DNA of 64,000 nucleotides, from contig NC_017033.1 in the NCBI RefSeq assembly GCF_000242255.2, forward strand, positions 992,001 through 1,056,000, in the 5' to 3' direction. A program made the position numbers and the translations under genes. This DNA comes from Frateuria aurantia DSM 6220. GTDB taxonomy: Bacteria > Pseudomonadota > Gammaproteobacteria > Xanthomonadales > Rhodanobacteraceae. Of the stretch, positions 9,853 to 18,676 are shown piece after piece. Numbering within the stretch: the stretch's first letter is position 1; each line of letters opens with the position of its first letter. The notes below the pieces were generated by a model that did not search any database, was not told the DNA's origin, and saw only the letters and a list, made by a program, of their open reading frames with translations.

Positions 9853-9955
9853 GTGAATAGTAGCGCATACATATTGTGATTCAAATCTCAAAAAATCAAA
9901 TATGGAATGAGATGTATCACGTTTATTCAGTTTGGCAAATTTGGTGAGTTTGGCA

Positions 9956-10882
9956 TCAGGCCGGCGGCAGACCGGATTCCGCGGTGCCGGCAGCAGCAGC
10001 GGCATGGGGGCGGCCGGGACGCAGCCACAAGGGCTGCAAGGCCACCACACCGACAATCAAGATCAGACCCAGATAGAAGCCCGGTCGCAGATGCTGTTGC
10101 TCGTGCAGCAACAGGGCGGCCAGAACGATGGCGTAGATCGGTTCCAGATTGGTGGTGATCTGCACTTCGAAGGCCGACAGCTGGCGCAGGGCTACCAAGG
10201 CCAGCAGGTAGGGCAGCAGAGTACAGCCAAAGGCCAGGCCCAGCAGCAACAGGCCGCCATGGCCCTGCGGCCATTGCCAGAACGTTCCCATGCCGGGTGC
10301 AAGCAGACTCAGCACGCTCAGGCACAGGCTGCCGGCGGTGAATTCCACACCGGTGATGGCCAGGGCCGGAATCTGGCTGGTCACCCGTTTGTTGCAGGCG
10401 CTGAACACGGCGATCAGTGCGGCGGAGACGATACCGATCAGCAGGCCGGCATGCATGCCTGACGGAATCCCGCCGGCGACAAGGACCACGCCGGGTATCA
10501 CCAGCAGGCTCAGCAGCAGCTCGCGGGGATTGAAGGGGCGCTGTGCGATCCAGGGTTCGATCAGGGCCAGAAAGGCCGGCCCCAGGGCAATGCAGGTGGC
10601 AGCCACCGAGGCATCGGCCAGCTTGACCGCCAGATAGAAGCTCAGCCAATGCAAGGTCACCAGCACGCCGATGCCGGCACAAGCCGCCCATTGACGGCGC
10701 TGCAGGGTCCGCAGGGCCCGCCAGGTGGCCGGCAGCATGACCAGGGCCAGCACCACCAGGCTCATGCGCCACCACACCAGAGCCAGAGCCGGGATGTCGA
10801 TCATCCGTCCCAGTACGGCAGTCAGCCCCCAGAGCAGAATGCAGAAATGGATTTGCAGGCGGGCACGGGTCAGGGCGGGCAT
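9956..10882 (-). CDS. EamA/DMT-family membrane transporter
   Basis: About 308 residues with ten predicted hydrophobic helices arranged as two EamA repeats, as in the drug/metabolite transporter superfamily (RhaT/YdcZ-like exporters). Typical landmarks are WGLTAVLGR in helix 1 and FEVQITTNLEPIYAIVLA near helix 9, a region conserved in the family's second repeat. Substrate is unknown; related proteins export amino acids or other small metabolites. The ATG at 10882 is preferred to a TTG at 10888. It stands alone on the minus strand. Confidence 0.85.
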   Translation of the reverse strand: MPALTRARLQIHFCILLWGLTAVLGRMIDIPALALVWWRMSLVVLALVMLPATWRALRTLQRRQWAACAGIGVLVTLHWLSFYLAVKLADASVAATCIALGPAFLALIEPWIAQRPFNPRELLLSLLVIPGVVLVAGGIPSGMHAGLLIGIVSAALIAVFSACNKRVTSQIPALAITGVEFTAGSLCLSVLSLLAPGMGTFWQWPQGHGGLLLLGLAFGCTLLPYLLALVALRQLSAFEVQITTNLEPIYAIVLAALLLHEQQHLRPGFYLGLILIVGVVALQPLWLRPGRPHAAAAAGTAESGLPPA

Positions 10883-10978
10883 GATCAAGACGTCGAAAAA
10901 GGTGCCCGATTATACGCGCCATGGTTGCCGGCGTCCGGTGAGCGGAGCGGCAACTTCCGGGTCCCGGCAGGCTCGGGA

Positions 10979-13138
10979 TCAGCCGGCCTTGGGCCGAAAC
11001 TTGCCAGCGGCCGGTTTTCGCGGTTTGCCGGTCGCTCGCACCGGCTCCGCCCGCAGCTGCTGCAAGGTGGCGCGACAGGTGTTCCGGCTCTGATCGCCAT
11101 GGCTGGGTGAAATCAGCGCCAGCAAGGCGGCCGGCGGGGCGACGATGCCCAGCCCGATCGCGGCGGCGGCCCGCAGGATCAGCGGTCCGGCCTTGACGCC
11201 GATGCTGGGATCCTTGAACGTGCCGGCGACATACAGTGGCGAGCGCAAGGTCAGGATCCGCAGGCCACGGGTATGCGGCGTCACGGTCAGATCCATCTTC
11301 TCGTCGCGCATGTCGATATCGCCTTTCACATGGATCAGCGCATCCGGGGTATCCAGCAGGAACAGCTTGTTGTCGATCAGGCCATGGCTGGCCTGCAGGT
11401 CGGCGGCGGCACAATTGATCTTCACGTTGTGATCGCCAAACAATTTTCCGACCACGATATTGCCGATATTGAGTCCGGCCATTTCCAGCAGATTGCGGCT
11501 GATGGCGCCATCGTTCATCACCAGCTTCAGCTGGCCATCGGCACTGCCAAGCAGGGCGGCCACCGAATTGCCGCTGGCCTTGATCGCCATGTCGCCATTG
11601 ATTTCGCCCAGGCTGTTGCGCATCAGTTCGACCTTGGGAAACAGCTGGCGCAACCGCAGATGGCGGGCCTGCAGTTGCAGCGCGCCCCGCATCGGCACCT
11701 TTCCGCCGTCCAGATGCACGGTTCCGGCCAAGGTGCCGCCGGCCAGCCCGACCTGCAAAGGATCCAGTCCCAGCGCGCCCTGCTGCAGGGTCAGATGGGT
11801 GCTCAGGTCTCGGATCGGCGGTGCCGAAGGGTGGATGATCTGATCGGCCTTGAATTGCACATCGGCATTCATGGCTTGCCAGCGATCCGTGCGGAAGGAC
11901 TCGACCGGCAGCACCTTGCCCTTGGGCTGGGCAGCGGCGTCACCGCGCCGGCGTTTTTCCGCGCCGGAGTCGGCGCCGATCAGAGGCGCCAGATCGGCGA
12001 AGCGCAGCAGGCGGGAATGCACCTGGCCCTTCAGGCTGGCGACCGGCTGGCCGGTGGCATAGGTGAGGCTGCCATCGATGTCACTCCGACCGACCCGACC
12101 GCTGAAGTTCTGGTAGCTGAAATAGCTGCCATGACGGCGAATCTGGGCCAGCAGATGACCGCGGGTCTCGTAGCTGGAGGTGTCCGGCAGGGTAACCCCG
12201 ATCAGCGGGTACAGCTTGGCCATGCTTTGGCCGGAAAACCGCAGATACAGATTCAGTGCGCCCAGATGCACCGGGTCCATGAAGGTGCCGATCAGGGCGA
12301 TCCGGGAATCACCCATCCGCAGATCGGCTTGTACCGGGAAAGGGACATCGGTTTCCTGCAAGGCCAGTACCGCGCCGATGTGGCCCTGGCCCCGGATCGG
12401 CACATGCTGGTATTTGCCCTGGATTGCCAGAGCAAACTGATACTGCGCCCTGCTGGCGGCTGGCGAGCTGATCGCCTCCAGCCCGGGGTGAGGAGTGTGC
12501 TTGCCGTCGGCGGGCCTGTTGTCGTCCGCGGAGTCCTGGGCCACCAGCTGATCATAGGGAATCGCCGTCTGCATCGGCGTGACCTTGATGTCGAAGTCGC
12601 TGACCGTGACGCTGTCCTGCAGATGCAGCGCACCTTCGCCGAAGCCGATGGTGCCGATGTCGAAGCTCCAGGCCGAGGGCGTCGTCGAGCTTGAGGACAT
12701 GAACGGAAACTGCCAGTTGGCGCGGTCGGGACGGTCCCGTTCCAGATCGATGGCCGGCCCGTCCAGACGGATACCGGAAATCGACACATGGTGATGCAGC
12801 AGCGGTGGCAGAGCGATCCGCAGATGCAGGGCCTGCACGGTGGCGAACATCGGCCGCGAGGCCCAGTCGGGATTGCCGACGAGGATGTCGTTGGCCGTGA
12901 TCTCGGGCGAGGGAATCCAGTGACGCCAGCCGTGCACATCGGCATCCAGCATCCAGCGGACCTTCAGGTCGCCCTGGATGGTGACGCTGCGACCCAGGGC
13001 GGCACTGGCTTCGCTGCTGATGCGCGGCCGCAGCCGGTTCCAGTTGAAGCAGGCAATCACGATGACCAGCACCACCGGCAGCAGGACCAGCAGTCCGGCC
13101 AGTACCCATATCCAGTTACGTGTGCGCTTGGATACCAC
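10979..13138 (-). CDS. AsmA-family inner-membrane protein
   Basis: A 719-residue protein with one N-terminal transmembrane anchor (IWVLAGLLVLLPVVLVIVIA) and a long periplasmic part typical of AsmA/YicH/TamB-like proteins, which are implicated in phospholipid movement to the outer membrane. The C-terminal AsmA signature appears as LLDTPDALIHVKGDIDMRDE followed by PLYVAGTFKDPSIGVK. The start is a GTG at 13138 with GAGGAG about 5 nt upstream. A basic, low-complexity tail follows the conserved part. Confidence 0.88.
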   Translation of the reverse strand: MVSKRTRNWIWVLAGLLVLLPVVLVIVIACFNWNRLRPRISSEASAALGRSVTIQGDLKVRWMLDADVHGWRHWIPSPEITANDILVGNPDWASRPMFATVQALHLRIALPPLLHHHVSISGIRLDGPAIDLERDRPDRANWQFPFMSSSSTTPSAWSFDIGTIGFGEGALHLQDSVTVSDFDIKVTPMQTAIPYDQLVAQDSADDNRPADGKHTPHPGLEAISSPAASRAQYQFALAIQGKYQHVPIRGQGHIGAVLALQETDVPFPVQADLRMGDSRIALIGTFMDPVHLGALNLYLRFSGQSMAKLYPLIGVTLPDTSSYETRGHLLAQIRRHGSYFSYQNFSGRVGRSDIDGSLTYATGQPVASLKGQVHSRLLRFADLAPLIGADSGAEKRRRGDAAAQPKGKVLPVESFRTDRWQAMNADVQFKADQIIHPSAPPIRDLSTHLTLQQGALGLDPLQVGLAGGTLAGTVHLDGGKVPMRGALQLQARHLRLRQLFPKVELMRNSLGEINGDMAIKASGNSVAALLGSADGQLKLVMNDGAISRNLLEMAGLNIGNIVVGKLFGDHNVKINCAAADLQASHGLIDNKLFLLDTPDALIHVKGDIDMRDEKMDLTVTPHTRGLRILTLRSPLYVAGTFKDPSIGVKAGPLILRAAAAIGLGIVAPPAALLALISPSHGDQSRNTCRATLQQLRAEPVRATGKPRKPAAGKFRPKAG

Positions 13139-13289
13139 CGTCGCTCCTCGGATCCTGATGGGGGTCGGGCGACGACAGGGTGATGAGCCGGCAAGGCCGG
13201 CCTGTGCCGATGCCCGATATCAGGATAAGCGAGCCGTGATCGAAAGACACCCCCGGACCGGCATTCGCCGCGGTCCGGAGCGTTGCGGT

Positions 13290-14069
13290 TCAGGCATCGC
13301 CTTCGCGCTTCCAATAGCCCTTGGCCTTGATCATGGCGCGCGGCACGCCACGTGCTTCCAGCTCAATCCGGATCTGGCGCGTCGTGTCCGAATCGCAGGC
13401 GATCCAGCAGACCTGTTGATCGGTCCGGACCTCATGCCGGGCGATGGCTGCACGCAGCGGCTGGCCGGGCAAATCCTGGTTGCGAGGCAGCCATTGGATG
13501 CGGATGTCTGGGCCGGTTTTCAGCGTCTGGCGATCGGCTGCCTCGGGAATTTCCACGAAGACCTGGATCTGCGCATTGGCAGGTGCTTCCTCAAGCCAGC
13601 GGCCGATCGCCGGCAGTGCGGTCTCGTCGCCGGCCAGCAGCAGGCCTTTCGGTGCGCTGCCTTCCAGGATGGCCGATCCACGCGGACCGGCAATGGTCAG
13701 CAGAGCGCCCGGTCGGGCCTGCGCGGCCCAGCGGGTGGCCGGACCATCCCCATGCAGGACGAAGTCGATGGTCAACTCCAATGCCTGCGGATCAAAGGCC
13801 CGCGGTGTGTAATCGCGGGCCGGTGAGGGCTCCAGACCTTCCGGCCAGACCGCCCCATGTTCACCTATTTCGGGCAGCACCAGATGTCCTTGGCTGTTGG
13901 GGAAAAACAGTTTGATGTGGTCGTCCGGAGCCGGACTGTGGAAGCCGGCGAGCTCGGGGCCGTGCAATACCACCCGCTGCATATGCGGGCTGATTCGGCT
14001 GACGCGGGCAACCTGCAAGGTCCGCTTGGCCAGTGGGTGACGGATCATGCGAAATTCAGGCGTGGTCAT
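13290..14069 (-). CDS. Siderophore-interacting ferric reductase (ViuB/YqjH type)
   Basis: A 259-residue FAD/NAD(P)H enzyme of the siderophore-interacting family, which reduces ferric siderophores in the cytoplasm to release iron. Visible landmarks are DDHIKLFFP, the FAD-binding YTPRAFDP, GPRGS, LLAGDETALPAIGRW and the C-terminal aromatic GYWKREG. Its ATG at 14069 overlaps the TGA of the Fur-like gene (ATGA), so translation is probably coupled. Together with the upstream PadR gene this matches the E. coli yqjI-yqjH pair, with an extra Fur-like gene between them. Confidence 0.9.
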   Translation of the reverse strand: MTTPEFRMIRHPLAKRTLQVARVSRISPHMQRVVLHGPELAGFHSPAPDDHIKLFFPNSQGHLVLPEIGEHGAVWPEGLEPSPARDYTPRAFDPQALELTIDFVLHGDGPATRWAAQARPGALLTIAGPRGSAILEGSAPKGLLLAGDETALPAIGRWLEEAPANAQIQVFVEIPEAADRQTLKTGPDIRIQWLPRNQDLPGQPLRAAIARHEVRTDQQVCWIACDSDTTRQIRIELEARGVPRAMIKAKGYWKREGDA

Positions 14070-14404
14070 GGGGCATTCCTGTTCGGTGGGGCGGCTGGCG
14101 TCGGGCTTGCCGGGAGGGGTTCCAGGGCGCGCAGGCGCCAGTGCGTGCGTCGTTGCACGGTGGCCTCGATCAGACCGAGCCGGTGCAGGGCGCGCAGAAA
14201 ACGATAAGTCGTGTCCAGGCTGGTGCTGGGGCAATGCAGGCGGGCCCGCTGCAGGATGATCACCGCGTCGGTGGCGCGCTCCAGTTCCAGCATCGCGGTC
14301 AGGATGGCGACTCTGGGCGCGGTAGGACCGAGCCCATGGCCGCGGCAGCAGCGCTTCCATGCTTCCAGCGTGGTCAGCGGATCCTGTGGCGGCAGCTCAG
14401 GCAT
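14066..14404 (-). CDS. Short Fur-like winged-helix protein without metal-binding domain
   Basis: A 112-residue product showing only the N-terminal DNA-binding half of the Fur superfamily: GLGPTAPRVAIL, then CPSTSLDTTYRFLRALHRLGLIE, which aligns with the Fur recognition helix and wing. The C-terminal dimerisation domain with its His-rich and Cys-x-x-Cys metal sites is missing and replaced by a Pro/Ala-rich tail. It may act as a metal-independent regulator, or need another Fur protein as partner. The start at 14404 overlaps the PadR gene by 8 bp and the stop overlaps the reductase start, so it is the middle gene of a three-gene operon. Confidence 0.75.
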   Translation of the reverse strand: MPELPPQDPLTTLEAWKRCCRGHGLGPTAPRVAILTAMLELERATDAVIILQRARLHCPSTSLDTTYRFLRALHRLGLIEATVQRRTHWRLRALEPLPASPTPAAPPNRNAP

Positions 14405-14978
14405 GGCGACTGCGTCCGGCGATGGCCTGCGCGGCCTGATGGATGGCGGCCGCGCTGTCGGCGATCTCTTCGGCGGCCCAGTCGCTGCCATGCATCATCA
14501 GCGCATGCTTGAGGGCATGCATGGCCTTGCGGATATCTTCGGGCAGAGCCTGCTTGAGGGTCTGCCGGGCGCTGTGCCGCAGCCGCTCGAAGGCGGCGCT
14601 TACCGCCTCGCTCTCGTCCTGCAACAGGCGGCTCCCCAGAGGCGTGATCTCGTAGCGTTTGCGGCCCCGGCTGTTCGGGTCGATGCAGGTATGCCCGCTC
14701 TGTTCCCATTGCGCCAGGAGCGGATAGATCGAGCCCGGGCTGGGGCTGTAGTGGCCATGGAAAGCCTCCGAAATCGACTGGATCAGCTCGTAGCCATGCC
14801 GCGGCGCTTCCGCGATCAGGGCCAGCAGGATCAGGCGAAAATCACCATGGCCCATGATCCGTTGCCGGTGGCGCACGCGAGCTGGATCGTGGTCCGGATC
14901 AGCGGTGACCTGCAGCCGTGCGGCCGGCAGAGCATCCGGCGGGGAGGTGAGCAGGCGTCGGGGAGCGCGGGGAGACAT
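14397..14978 (-). CDS. yqjI: YqjI-like PadR-family repressor
   Basis: A 193-residue PadR-type regulator. The segment RHRQRIMGHGDFRLILLALI followed by HGYELIQSISEAF and YSPSPGSIYPLL closely resembles E. coli YqjI, a metal (nickel/iron)-responsive repressor of its own gene and of the ferric reductase yqjH. The His-rich metal-binding extension of YqjI is reduced here to a few residues (DPDHDPARVRHR). The gene heads the operon with the Fur-like and reductase genes, and an AT-rich palindrome sits 33 bp upstream of the start. The start at 14978 is preferred to 15242, whose extra residues would cross that palindrome. Confidence 0.85.
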   Translation of the reverse strand: MSPRAPRRLLTSPPDALPAARLQVTADPDHDPARVRHRQRIMGHGDFRLILLALIAEAPRHGYELIQSISEAFHGHYSPSPGSIYPLLAQWEQSGHTCIDPNSRGRKRYEITPLGSRLLQDESEAVSAAFERLRHSARQTLKQALPEDIRKAMHALKHALMMHGSDWAAEEIADSAAAIHQAAQAIAGRSRHA

Positions 14979-15010
14979 GCAAGGGCAGACCGATTCAAGT
15001 GGTGAAATTA

Positions 15011-15031
15011 CGATATATCGAAAATATATCG
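15011..15031. promoter_or_regulatory. Predicted PadR/YqjI operator
   Basis: A perfect 10-bp palindrome CGATATATCG (15011-15020) is followed by a second TATATCG at 15025-15031. The two TATATCG copies are 11 bp apart, one helical turn, so two dimers could bind the same DNA face. It lies in the AT-rich gap between the divergent PadR and EamA genes and overlaps the probable PadR promoter, fitting autorepression. Confidence 0.55.
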
Positions 15032-15126
15032 CAATACAAGCCGAAGGCAGTCTCTGATCCACAGGCAGGCATCTGGCGTTCACGTTATGATCCCGGCAAG
15101 ATGGCTTGCTTTTGTCAGGGGTTTCG

Positions 15127-16035
15127 ATGACATCATCCGCGTCCGTATCGCCACTGGCCGAGTCGACCAGTGCCCGTTCCTGGCTGACCAGTCTGGAATT
15201 GCTGCTGCTCGGTGCCGTGTGGGGCGGCTCCTTTCTGTTCATGCGTATTGGCGCCGGCCCCTTCGGCGCCAGCGTGCTGGTCGAGCTGCGGCTGCTGTTC
15301 GGCGCCCTGGTGCTGACGCCCTTCCTGTATCGCGCGCACCGTCATGTGCGGCGAGAGCAGTGGCCGTTCCTGCTGCTGGCTGCCCTGCTGAGTTCGGCAC
15401 TGCCGTTCTTTCTGTTTGCCTGGGGTGCCGAACGGGCTCCGGCCGGCATCGGTGCCATCACCAACAGCCTGGCCGTACTGTTTACTGCTCTGATCGGGTT
15501 CCTGCTTTACCAGGACCGGATCAGCCGCCGTCGGGTGATCGCCCTGGTCGCCGGTTTTGTCGGCGTGGTGGTGCTGATGAGCCACCGTACCGCAGGCAGC
15601 GGCATCATGCTGGCGGCGCTGGCCGGCACCAGTGCGGCCTGCTGTTATGGATTTTCCGCCAATATCATCAAGCATCATCTGGCCCAGCTGCCGCCAGTGA
15701 TGCTTGCAGCGATCTCGCTGTGGCTGGCGGCGCTGATGATGCTGGTTCCGGCCCTGCTGCATCTGCCGGCCGTGGTACCGCCAGCTTCGGCCTGGGGCGC
15801 GGCGATCGGACTTGGCGTGGTCTGCACTGGCTTGGCCTATGCCTTCTATTTCCGTCTGATCAGGCGCATCGGTCCGGCCCGGGCCGTCACCTGCACCTAT
15901 CTGGTGCCGGTCTTCGCGGTGATCTGGGCCTGGTTGTGGCTGGACGAGGCGATCACCGTGCAGATGATCTGTGCCGGAGCCCTGATCCTGGGCGGGGTGA
16001 TCTACAGCCAGCGTGACAAGGCTCCGCGGATCTGA
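15127..16035 (+). CDS. EamA/DMT-family membrane transporter
   Basis: A 302-residue protein with about ten transmembrane helices in two EamA repeats. Helix 1 carries LGAVWGGSFLFMRIG and the second repeat ends with TYLVPVFAVIWAWLWLDE, a family hallmark before the last helices. It is divergent from the PadR operon, so the operator between them could control both directions. The start at 15127 is preferred to 15106. Substrate unknown; it is a different protein from the EamA transporter at 10 kb. Confidence 0.86.
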   Translation: MTSSASVSPLAESTSARSWLTSLELLLLGAVWGGSFLFMRIGAGPFGASVLVELRLLFGALVLTPFLYRAHRHVRREQWPFLLLAALLSSALPFFLFAWGAERAPAGIGAITNSLAVLFTALIGFLLYQDRISRRRVIALVAGFVGVVVLMSHRTAGSGIMLAALAGTSAACCYGFSANIIKHHLAQLPPVMLAAISLWLAALMMLVPALLHLPAVVPPASAWGAAIGLGVVCTGLAYAFYFRLIRRIGPARAVTCTYLVPVFAVIWAWLWLDEAITVQMICAGALILGGVIYSQRDKAPRI

Positions 16036-16087
16036 TGTCGATGCGCGCTCACGGAGCCTGCAGCCGCTGCCGCCGGGCGGTGTCGAG

Positions 16088-17950
16088 GTGAGCGGTCTGG
16101 GTGGGCGGCGACCACCGGCCAGACCGCAGCTGGGTTGGCGCGACCGGTTCCGCGCCTTGCAGCTGGTGCCTCGCTATCTGGTCAGCCTGTGGCAGACCAG
16201 TCCCTGGCTGACCGTGCTGGAAATCCTGCTGCGCCTGCTGGTGGCACTGGCTCCGGTGGCCGTGCTGGCGGTGGGCAAGCTGATCATCGATGCAGTGGTA
16301 GCCTGGTTGCGCAGCGGTGCGGCGGTTCCTGCCGTCCACGGCTGGATGCTGCCCGGCCATATCGGCGCTCTGCTGCTGACCGAGCTGGCCCTGGCCCTGG
16401 CCATGGAATGGTTGAGTCGTTCGATCAGCCTGGTCGACGGTCTGCTGGTGGACCGCTACAACGACCGTACCAGTCTGCGTCTGATGCAACATGCCGCGCG
16501 CCTGGATCTGGCCGACTTCGAGGATGCCGGCATCCAGGATCGTCTGGATCGTGCCCGCCGTCAGGTTGCCGGGCGCAGCAATCTGCTGTCGACCTTGGCC
16601 GGTCAGCTGCAGAACGCCATCACCATGCTCAGCTTCGCGGTGGGTGTGGCGGTGTACTCGCCCTGGCTGCTGGTGCTGATCGCGGTATCCTTGCTGCCGA
16701 CCTTGGCCGGGGAATTGCATTTCGGAGCGCTGGCCTACCAGAACGACTTCGAATGGACGCCGCAGCAGCGCGAACTGGACTATGTTCGGATGCTGGGAGC
16801 CAGCGGTCAGGCGGCCAAAGAGATCAAGAGCTTCGGTCTGAATCCTTTTCTGATCGAGCGCTACCGGCGTCTGGCCGGTGAAAAGTTCCGGCTCAACCGC
16901 GAACTGGCCTGGCGGCGTACCGGCTGGCGGATGATCTACGCCACCCTGGGTACGCTGGGCTATTACCTCGCCTATGCCTGGATCGTGTGGCGTACCTTGC
17001 ACGGTCATCTGGGTCTGGGCGACCTGAGTTTTCTGGCGGCATCCTTCCATCGGCTGCAGAGCCTGATGCAGGCCCAGCTGACCGCCTTCTCGCAGGTGGC
17101 CGGCCAGGCCTTGTATCTGAAGGACCTGTTCTCGTTCTTCGAGCTGCAGCCAAAGATCATCTCGCCAACGCAGCCGCGGCCGTTTCCGCAGCCGATCCGC
17201 GAGGGCTTCCGTTTCGAGCGGGTCGGACTGCGCTATCCCGGCTCCAGTCAATGGGCGCTGCGCGATCTGGATCTGCAGATCGGTGCCGGCGAGGTGATCG
17301 CTCTGGTCGGCGAGAACGGCGCGGGCAAGACCACCCTGGTCAAGCTGCTGGCCCGGCTGTACGTCCCGGAAGAAGGCCGGATCCTGCTGGACGGACACGA
17401 TCTGGCCGACTATGACCTGGACGATCTGCGGGCTCACATCGGGATCATCTTCCAGGACTACATGCGTTACCACTTCACGGCAGCCGACAATATCGCCGTC
17501 GGCCGGATCCAGGATCGCGATGATCGGGCCAAGATACAGCTCGCCGCACAGCAAGGTCTGGCCGACGCGGTGATTGAAGGGCTTGAGGGCGGCTACGAGC
17601 AGATGCTGGGCAAGCTGTTTCGCGAGGGGGTCGAGCTGTCCGGCGGGCAGTGGCAGAAAATCGCCATCGCGCGTGCCTATATCCGGCAGGCCCAGTTGCT
17701 GATTCTTGACGAGCCGACCTCGGCGCTGGACGCGCGCGCCGAGGCCGAGGTCTTCCAGCGCTTCAAGGCACTGACCCAGGGGCGTTCGGCCGTGATCATC
17801 TCGCACCGCTTCTCCACGGTGCGGATCGCGGACCGGATCATCGTGCTGCAGCGTGGCAAGGTGCTGGAATCGGGCAGCCATGATGAGCTGATGAGCTGCG
17901 GCGGACATTATGCCGAGCTGTTCGAGCTGCAGGCCGCCGGCTATCGCTGA
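16088..17950 (+). CDS. ABC exporter with fused membrane and ATPase domains
   Basis: A half-size ABC exporter of about 620 residues. The N-terminal part holds five or six hydrophobic helices. The C-terminal ATPase has Walker A GENGAGKTTLVKLL, Q-loop IIFQDYMRYHFTA, signature LSGGQWQKIAIARAY, Walker B LLILDEPTSALD and H-loop IISHRF. Such proteins dimerise to export lipids, peptides or drugs; the substrate is not evident. No ATG precedes the conserved region in frame. The GTG at 16088 is my choice, but a GTG at 16013 that overlaps the EamA gene is possible. Confidence 0.87.
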   Translation: MSGLGGRRPPARPQLGWRDRFRALQLVPRYLVSLWQTSPWLTVLEILLRLLVALAPVAVLAVGKLIIDAVVAWLRSGAAVPAVHGWMLPGHIGALLLTELALALAMEWLSRSISLVDGLLVDRYNDRTSLRLMQHAARLDLADFEDAGIQDRLDRARRQVAGRSNLLSTLAGQLQNAITMLSFAVGVAVYSPWLLVLIAVSLLPTLAGELHFGALAYQNDFEWTPQQRELDYVRMLGASGQAAKEIKSFGLNPFLIERYRRLAGEKFRLNRELAWRRTGWRMIYATLGTLGYYLAYAWIVWRTLHGHLGLGDLSFLAASFHRLQSLMQAQLTAFSQVAGQALYLKDLFSFFELQPKIISPTQPRPFPQPIREGFRFERVGLRYPGSSQWALRDLDLQIGAGEVIALVGENGAGKTTLVKLLARLYVPEEGRILLDGHDLADYDLDDLRAHIGIIFQDYMRYHFTAADNIAVGRIQDRDDRAKIQLAAQQGLADAVIEGLEGGYEQMLGKLFREGVELSGGQWQKIAIARAYIRQAQLLILDEPTSALDARAEAEVFQRFKALTQGRSAVIISHRFSTVRIADRIIVLQRGKVLESGSHDELMSCGGHYAELFELQAAGYR

Positions 17951-17982
17951 GTCGTCCGGAGCGGGACCGGGCCGCGCCTGCC

Positions 17983-18570
17983 TCAGACGGCGGGAGAGGC
18001 GGTGCGGCGGATCTGGTAGACCGTGGCCGGCGGCAGGTTCAGCAGTGCCCGGCCGATCCGGATCGCTTCCAGTCCGCAGGCCTGCAGGATGGTACGCGGC
18101 ACCGGGCAGCGCGGACCGTAGGTGAACTGGTAGAGCACGCCATCCTCGCGCAGGTGGTGCTGAAAGGCGGAGGCCAGAATCGCCTTGACCTGGTTGCCGG
18201 GCATCGACAGCATCGGCAGTCCGCTGACCACGGCGCCCGCACGCTCGCGGCCGAAGGGACTGGGCAGGGTTTCCAGCCGGGCGGCATCGCGCTGATAGAC
18301 CCGTACGCCGGGAAAGCGGCTTTCCAGACGGTCGGCCATCTGCGGATCGGCCTCCACCAAGGCCAGGCGGGCCTGCGGCACGCCACGTTTCAGCAAAGCC
18401 TGGGTAAAAACCCCGGTGCCCGGTCCCAACTCCAACACCGGATCACGCTCGGGATGGATGGCCTGCGTCATCAGTCGAGCCAGGGCGGGTCCCGATGGTG
18501 CAACCGCGCCGATGGCGCGAGGATTGCGCAGCCAGGCCTTGAGGAATTGCGTGGTATCGGTATTGATCAT
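17983..18570 (-). CDS. Phospholipid N-methyltransferase-like protein (PmtA type)
   Basis: A 195-residue class I methyltransferase with SAM motif I LELGPGTGVFT and a post-motif acidic residue in ALVEADP. The start (FLKAWLRNPRAIGAVAPSG) and VSGLPMLSMP resemble bacterial PmtA-type phosphatidylethanolamine N-methyltransferases, which are related to KsgA/Dim1. A role in making methylated PE or phosphatidylcholine is plausible but not shown; some relatives act on other lipids. It converges on the ABC exporter gene with a 32-bp gap. Confidence 0.75.
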   Translation of the reverse strand: MINTDTTQFLKAWLRNPRAIGAVAPSGPALARLMTQAIHPERDPVLELGPGTGVFTQALLKRGVPQARLALVEADPQMADRLESRFPGVRVYQRDAARLETLPSPFGRERAGAVVSGLPMLSMPGNQVKAILASAFQHHLREDGVLYQFTYGPRCPVPRTILQACGLEAIRIGRALLNLPPATVYQIRRTASPAV

Positions 18571-18676
18571 TCACTTGCCTCGGTGCTGCCTGGGGGGCGA
18601 AGTCCCGACCTTGGATCATGAAGGACAGGGCCGCACTGGAACCTGAATCCGGCTCCATCATGCCGCATGCGCCGGA

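Noticed and set aside
14979-15242. Extended N-terminus of the PadR regulator
   Set aside because: It would place the coding region over the AT-rich palindrome and add residues unlike the family.
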